A DNA stretch of 15,672 bases from Collinsella sp. (lineage in GTDB: Bacteria > Actinomycetota > Coriobacteriia > Coriobacteriales > Coriobacteriaceae): assembly GCA_022728415.1 (NCBI GenBank), contig JAIJJM010000014.1, forward strand, positions 1-15,672. Direction: 5' to 3'. The translations under genes and the position numbers were made by a program. Below the pieces are notes generated by a model. The model ran no database searches, was not told the origin of the DNA, and saw only the letters and a program-made list of their open reading frames with translations. The stretch's first letter is position 1; the number at the start of each line of letters is the position of its first letter. This document shows, piece after piece, positions 13,616 through 15,672 of the stretch.

Positions 13616-14512
13616 GTGACCGATTGGTCCCTGACCCTTTCCGCGCCGGCAAAGATCAACCTCTATCTGGGGGTTCATACCGAGCGCGACGACCGCGGCT
13701 ACCATAAGGTCGATTCCCTGATGGCAGCCGTCGGTCTTGCCGATACCGTGACGGTCACGCCGGCACAGGCGCTGACCGTCCAGACGATTCCGGCATCCGA
13801 CTTTCCCATGCAAAAGAATACGGCGTATCGTGCGGCCGCTGCTATGGCCGAGCATTATGGTCGCGAAGCCAACGTCTGCATCACGATCGAGAAGAGCATC
13901 CCGTTGTGCGCTGGCCTGGGCGGTCCTTCGACGGATGCCGCGGCGGTCATTGTCGCCTTGGCAGAGCGTTGGGGTATCGACCGTGCCGATCCCGCGCTGG
14001 ACAACATCGCGCGCGGCATTGGCGCCGACGTTCCCTTCTTTCTGCATGCCAGCCCTGCATTTTACGTGGGTGGGGGAGATGTGCTGGCAACTGAGTATCC
14101 CACGCTGCCCGCAACGCCCGTCGTGTTGGTCAAGCCGCGCGAGGCGAGCGTTTCGACAATTGAAGCCTATCGACGTTTTGACGAGGCCCCGGTGCCTGTA
14201 GACAAGCCCGGCGCGATTGCATCCGCCCTTCGCTCGGGAGACGCGGAGGCGGCCTACGCGCTCGTCCACAACAACCTGGGTGTCATTTCCGCGCAGATGG
14301 AGCCGCGGATTCAAACGGTGCTCGACTGGCTTCGTTCTCAGGACGGTACTATTGCCGCAAACGTGTGCGGTTCGGGTGCCTGTTCGTTTGCTCTCTGCGA
14401 TACCGCCGCCACGGCCGAAAGGCTTGCCGACGCTGCCCTGCAAAACGGCTGGTGGTCCTGCGCGACGGAGTTCATTCCCAACACGGTTCGCATCGAAGTG
14501 CCAAAGAAGTAA
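13616..14512 (+). CDS. ispE: 4-diphosphocytidyl-2-C-methyl-D-erythritol kinase
   Basis: IspE is the ATP-dependent kinase of the MEP isoprenoid pathway, phosphorylating CDP-methylerythritol. It belongs to the GHMP kinases. The N-terminus has APAKINLYL (10-18) with active-site Lys13, then RGYHKVDSLM (27-36). The ATP-binding loop is PLCAGLGGPSTDAAAV (96-111). GIGADVPFFL (134-143) holds the catalytic Asp138. The length of 298 residues is normal. The loop departs from the common GLGGGSSDAA by having Pro104 and Thr106. The start is GTG 13616 with GAGGAG at 13602-13607. It is co-translated with veg and followed by the tRNA-Pro promoter, so the MEP route rather than mevalonate is expected in this organism. 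Confidence 0.95.
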   Translation: MTDWSLTLSAPAKINLYLGVHTERDDRGYHKVDSLMAAVGLADTVTVTPAQALTVQTIPASDFPMQKNTAYRAAAAMAEHYGREANVCITIEKSIPLCAGLGGPSTDAAAVIVALAERWGIDRADPALDNIARGIGADVPFFLHASPAFYVGGGDVLATEYPTLPATPVVLVKPREASVSTIEAYRRFDEAPVPVDKPGAIASALRSGDAEAAYALVHNNLGVISAQMEPRIQTVLDWLRSQDGTIAANVCGSGACSFALCDTAATAERLADAALQNGWWSCATEFIPNTVRIEVPKK

Positions 14513-14521
14513 AAAATTTCT

Positions 14522-14551
14522 CTGGCACACGACGGAGATCTTTGTTACTAT
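14522..14551 (+). promoter_or_regulatory. Probable promoter of tRNA-Pro
   Basis: CTGGCA (14522-14527) and TACTAT (14546-14551) are spaced by 18 bases. The -10 ends 11 bases before the tRNA, as expected. The -35 matches consensus at four of six bases. Confidence 0.5.
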
Positions 14552-14562
14552 AGTCGAGCTAA

Positions 14563-14639
14563 CGGGTTGTGGCTCAGTTTGGTAGAGCACTGCGTTCGGG
14601 ACGCAGGGGTCGCTGGTTCAAATCCAGTCAACCCGACCA
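14563..14639 (+). tRNA. tRNA-Pro (anticodon CGG)
   Basis: The acceptor CGGGTTG pairs fully with CAACCCG. The D-stem is GCTC/GAGC. The anticodon stem is CTGCG/CGCAG around TTCGGGA, which places CGG at 34-36 and reads the proline codon CCG. The T-arm is GCTGG-TTCAAAT-CCAGT, with discriminator A and encoded CCA (14637-14639). Length is 77 with CCA. It sits between ispE and tatA with its own promoter and terminator. Confidence 0.96.
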
Positions 14640-14650
14640 GAGCATGAGGA

Positions 14651-14678
14651 GGGACCGCTTCTTGCGGTCCCTTTTTTT
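14651..14678 (+). terminator. Terminator of tRNA-Pro
   Basis: GGGACCGC (14651-14658) and GCGGTCCC (14664-14671) form a perfect 8-bp stem with a five-base loop and seven T residues (14672-14678). Confidence 0.95.
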
Positions 14679-14686
14679 AGCTATTG

Positions 14687-14715
14687 TTGTGATACCGCGA
14701 TACCCGCGGTATACT
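14687..14715 (+). promoter_or_regulatory. tatA promoter with operator-like inverted repeat in the spacer
   Basis: TTGTGA (14687-14692) and TATACT (14710-14715) are separated by exactly 17 bases. ATACCGCG (14692-14699) and CGCGGTAT (14705-14712) are perfect inverted repeats five bases apart. They fill the spacer and overlap both boxes, where a dimeric repressor would block polymerase. No regulator gene is nearby to name it. Confidence 0.6.
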
Positions 14716-14751
14716 CATTCGAGCTTGTCTCGCTGTATTGTGGAGGTCTAC

Positions 14752-15027
14752 ATGTTTGGACTGAGGGCTCCTGAGCTCATCATTATTCTCGTCGTTGTCC
14801 TGATTATCTTTGGGCCCAAGAACCTGCCGAAGCTCGGTAAGTCCCTCGGCTCTACCGTCAAGAATATCCGCGAGGGTATGGAGGGCGATGATAAGGGCGA
14901 AACCAAGCAGGCCGAGGACGTTGTGGTCGAGGAGTCCAAGGAGGACAAGGAGATCGCAGAGCTCGAGGCCAAGCTCGCTGCCGCCAAGCAAAAGAAGGCA
15001 GAGGACAGCGACGCGGACGCAGAGTAG
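14752..15027 (+). CDS. tatA: Sec-independent (Tat) translocase protein TatA
   Basis: TatA-type proteins form the pore of the twin-arginine pathway, which exports folded proteins. The 91 residues show the standard plan. A short N-terminus MFGLRAPE is followed by a single hydrophobic segment (about 9-20), the hinge [14 protein letters not shown] (20-33), an amphipathic helix to about 45, and a highly charged tail with a likely coiled coil (about 65-84). Glu8 next to the membrane segment and the hinge fit either TatA or TatB; the length and the lack of tatC beside it favour TatA, as a stand-alone gene. ATG 14752 follows GGAGG (14742-14746). It has its own promoter and terminator. Confidence 0.87.
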   Translation: MFGLRAPELIIILVVVLIIFGPKNLPKLGKSLGSTVKNIREGMEGDDKGETKQAEDVVVEESKEDKEIAELEAKLAAAKQKKAEDSDADAE

Positions 15028-15052
15028 TCCCATCCCTTTGGGGTGAGCACCT

Positions 15053-15085
15053 GACCGGCTTGCCCGCAGGCTAGCCGGTCTTTTT
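15053..15085 (+). terminator. Terminator of tatA
   Basis: GACCGGCT (15053-15060) and AGCCGGTC (15073-15080) form a perfect 8-bp stem with a 12-base loop, followed by T5. Confidence 0.92.
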
Positions 15086-15133
15086 CGTTTTGTTGACAGT
15101 TGACCGTTTGATCAGAGTTGGGGAGATATCCGT

Positions 15134-15604
15134 ATGGACGCAAGCCAGATCGTACTGACCGCTGAGGGCCGCCAGAAGCTCGTCGAGGAGCTCGCTTGGC
15201 GTGAGGGCGATTACGCCAAGGAGATCGTCGAGGACATCAAGGAAGCTCGCGCGTTCGGCGACCTTTCGGAGAACTCCGAGTACGATGCCGCCAAGGACAA
15301 GCAGGCCCAGAACGCCGCTCGTATCGCCGAGATCCAGGCCATCCTCGCCAACGCTCAGATCGCTGCCAGCACGGGCGACCTGACCGTCTCCATTGGCTCG
15401 ACCGTCACCCTGGTTGACCCCAACGGTGAGCTCATGGACGTCACGCTTGTCGGTACCACTGAGACCAACTCGCTCGAGCACAAGATCTCCAACGAGTCTC
15501 CGGTCGGCCACGCCATCATCGGTCATGGCGAGGGCGACTCCGTCGAGGTCATTACGCCTTCCGGCAAGACCCGCATCTACACCATCGCCAAGATCGCACG
15601 CTAG
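15134..15604 (+). CDS. greA: Transcription elongation factor GreA
   Basis: GreA enters the secondary channel of RNA polymerase and stimulates cleavage of backtracked RNA, rescuing stalled complexes. The 156 residues match the family length. The N-terminal coiled coil carries the acidic tip in FGDLSENSEYDAAK (41-54), with Asp43 and Glu46 as the catalytic pair. The C-terminal FKBP-like domain includes SIGSTVTLV and SPVGHAIIGHGEGDSVEV and ends in a short basic strand. ATG 15134 follows GGGGAG (15120-15125). A TTGACA at 15093-15098 could be its -35, but no acceptable -10 follows. It is a single gene closed by its own terminator. Confidence 0.96.
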   Translation: MDASQIVLTAEGRQKLVEELAWREGDYAKEIVEDIKEARAFGDLSENSEYDAAKDKQAQNAARIAEIQAILANAQIAASTGDLTVSIGSTVTLVDPNGELMDVTLVGTTETNSLEHKISNESPVGHAIIGHGEGDSVEVITPSGKTRIYTIAKIAR

Positions 15605-15632
15605 ACCACGGTCCCGCGTAAAGGTATGTTTT

Positions 15633-15665
15633 CGCTCCCTGGGACCGAATCCTGGGGAGCGTTTT
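15633..15665 (+). terminator. Terminator of greA
   Basis: CGCTCCCT (15633-15640) pairs with GGGGAGCG (15654-15661), one pair being a G-U, followed by TTTT. It begins 28 bases after the greA stop. Confidence 0.78.
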
Positions 15666-15672
15666 AGTTTGA

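Noticed and set aside
15093..15128. TTGACA and a second TTGACC ahead of greA as a promoter
   Set aside because: The -35 is perfect, but no -10-like hexamer lies 15-19 bases on without running into the ribosome site, so it was not listed as a promoter.
1..15672. CRISPR arrays, prophage, transposase, defence or toxin-antitoxin genes
   Set aside because: No repeat-spacer pattern and no such coding frames were seen; all supported proteins are housekeeping or biosynthetic.

Overview
The window is a dense, high-GC (roughly 60-65% in genes) bacterial chromosome segment, and every protein gene is on the plus strand. Together the high GC, the Gram-positive-type veg-ispE pair, a Lys/Orn-like MurE signature, a single short TatA and extended -10 promoters fit a Coriobacteriia actinobacterium, Collinsella-like. 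This is inference from gene content and sequence style; no database was searched.

Region 1 (1-4691) is an arginine operon, argC(partial)-argJ-argB-argD, which converts glutamate to N-acetylornithine/ornithine by the cyclic acetyl pathway. ArgJ recycles the acetyl group, and ArgB carries the N-terminal helix typical of arginine-inhibited kinases. Each junction contains a strong hairpin or palindrome, and the operon ends in a long-stem terminator.

Region 2 (4692-5478) is an 870-base protein-free island. It holds a 217-bp AT-rich element with 33-bp imperfect inverted ends and a duplicated set of tRNA-derived fragments with a truncated tRNA 3' end. It also holds a row of small GC-rich hairpins, a complete minus-strand tRNA-Val(TAC) with its own promoter and terminator, and the leader of asnB.

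Region 3 (5479-7409) is asnB (glutamine-dependent asparagine synthetase) with its own terminator. Region 4 (7472-13010) is a wall and housekeeping run: murE, a HAD phosphatase, murI, rph, rdgB and dtd. MurE and MurI serve peptidoglycan synthesis, Rph trims tRNA 3' ends, RdgB cleans the nucleotide pool and Dtd removes D-amino acids from tRNA. A 12-bp perfect hairpin overlaps the rph stop.

Region 5 (13011-13316) contains two hairpin elements, one a 99-bp nested palindrome, followed by the promoter and leader of veg. Region 6 (13317-15672) holds veg-ispE, tRNA-Pro(CGG), tatA and greA, each of the last three units having a clear terminator. The tatA promoter has an 8-bp perfect inverted repeat between its -35 and -10 boxes.

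I see no CRISPR array, phage genes, transposase or toxin-antitoxin pair, and no clearly new multi-gene system. The least explained material is the noncoding structure in regions 2 and 5.
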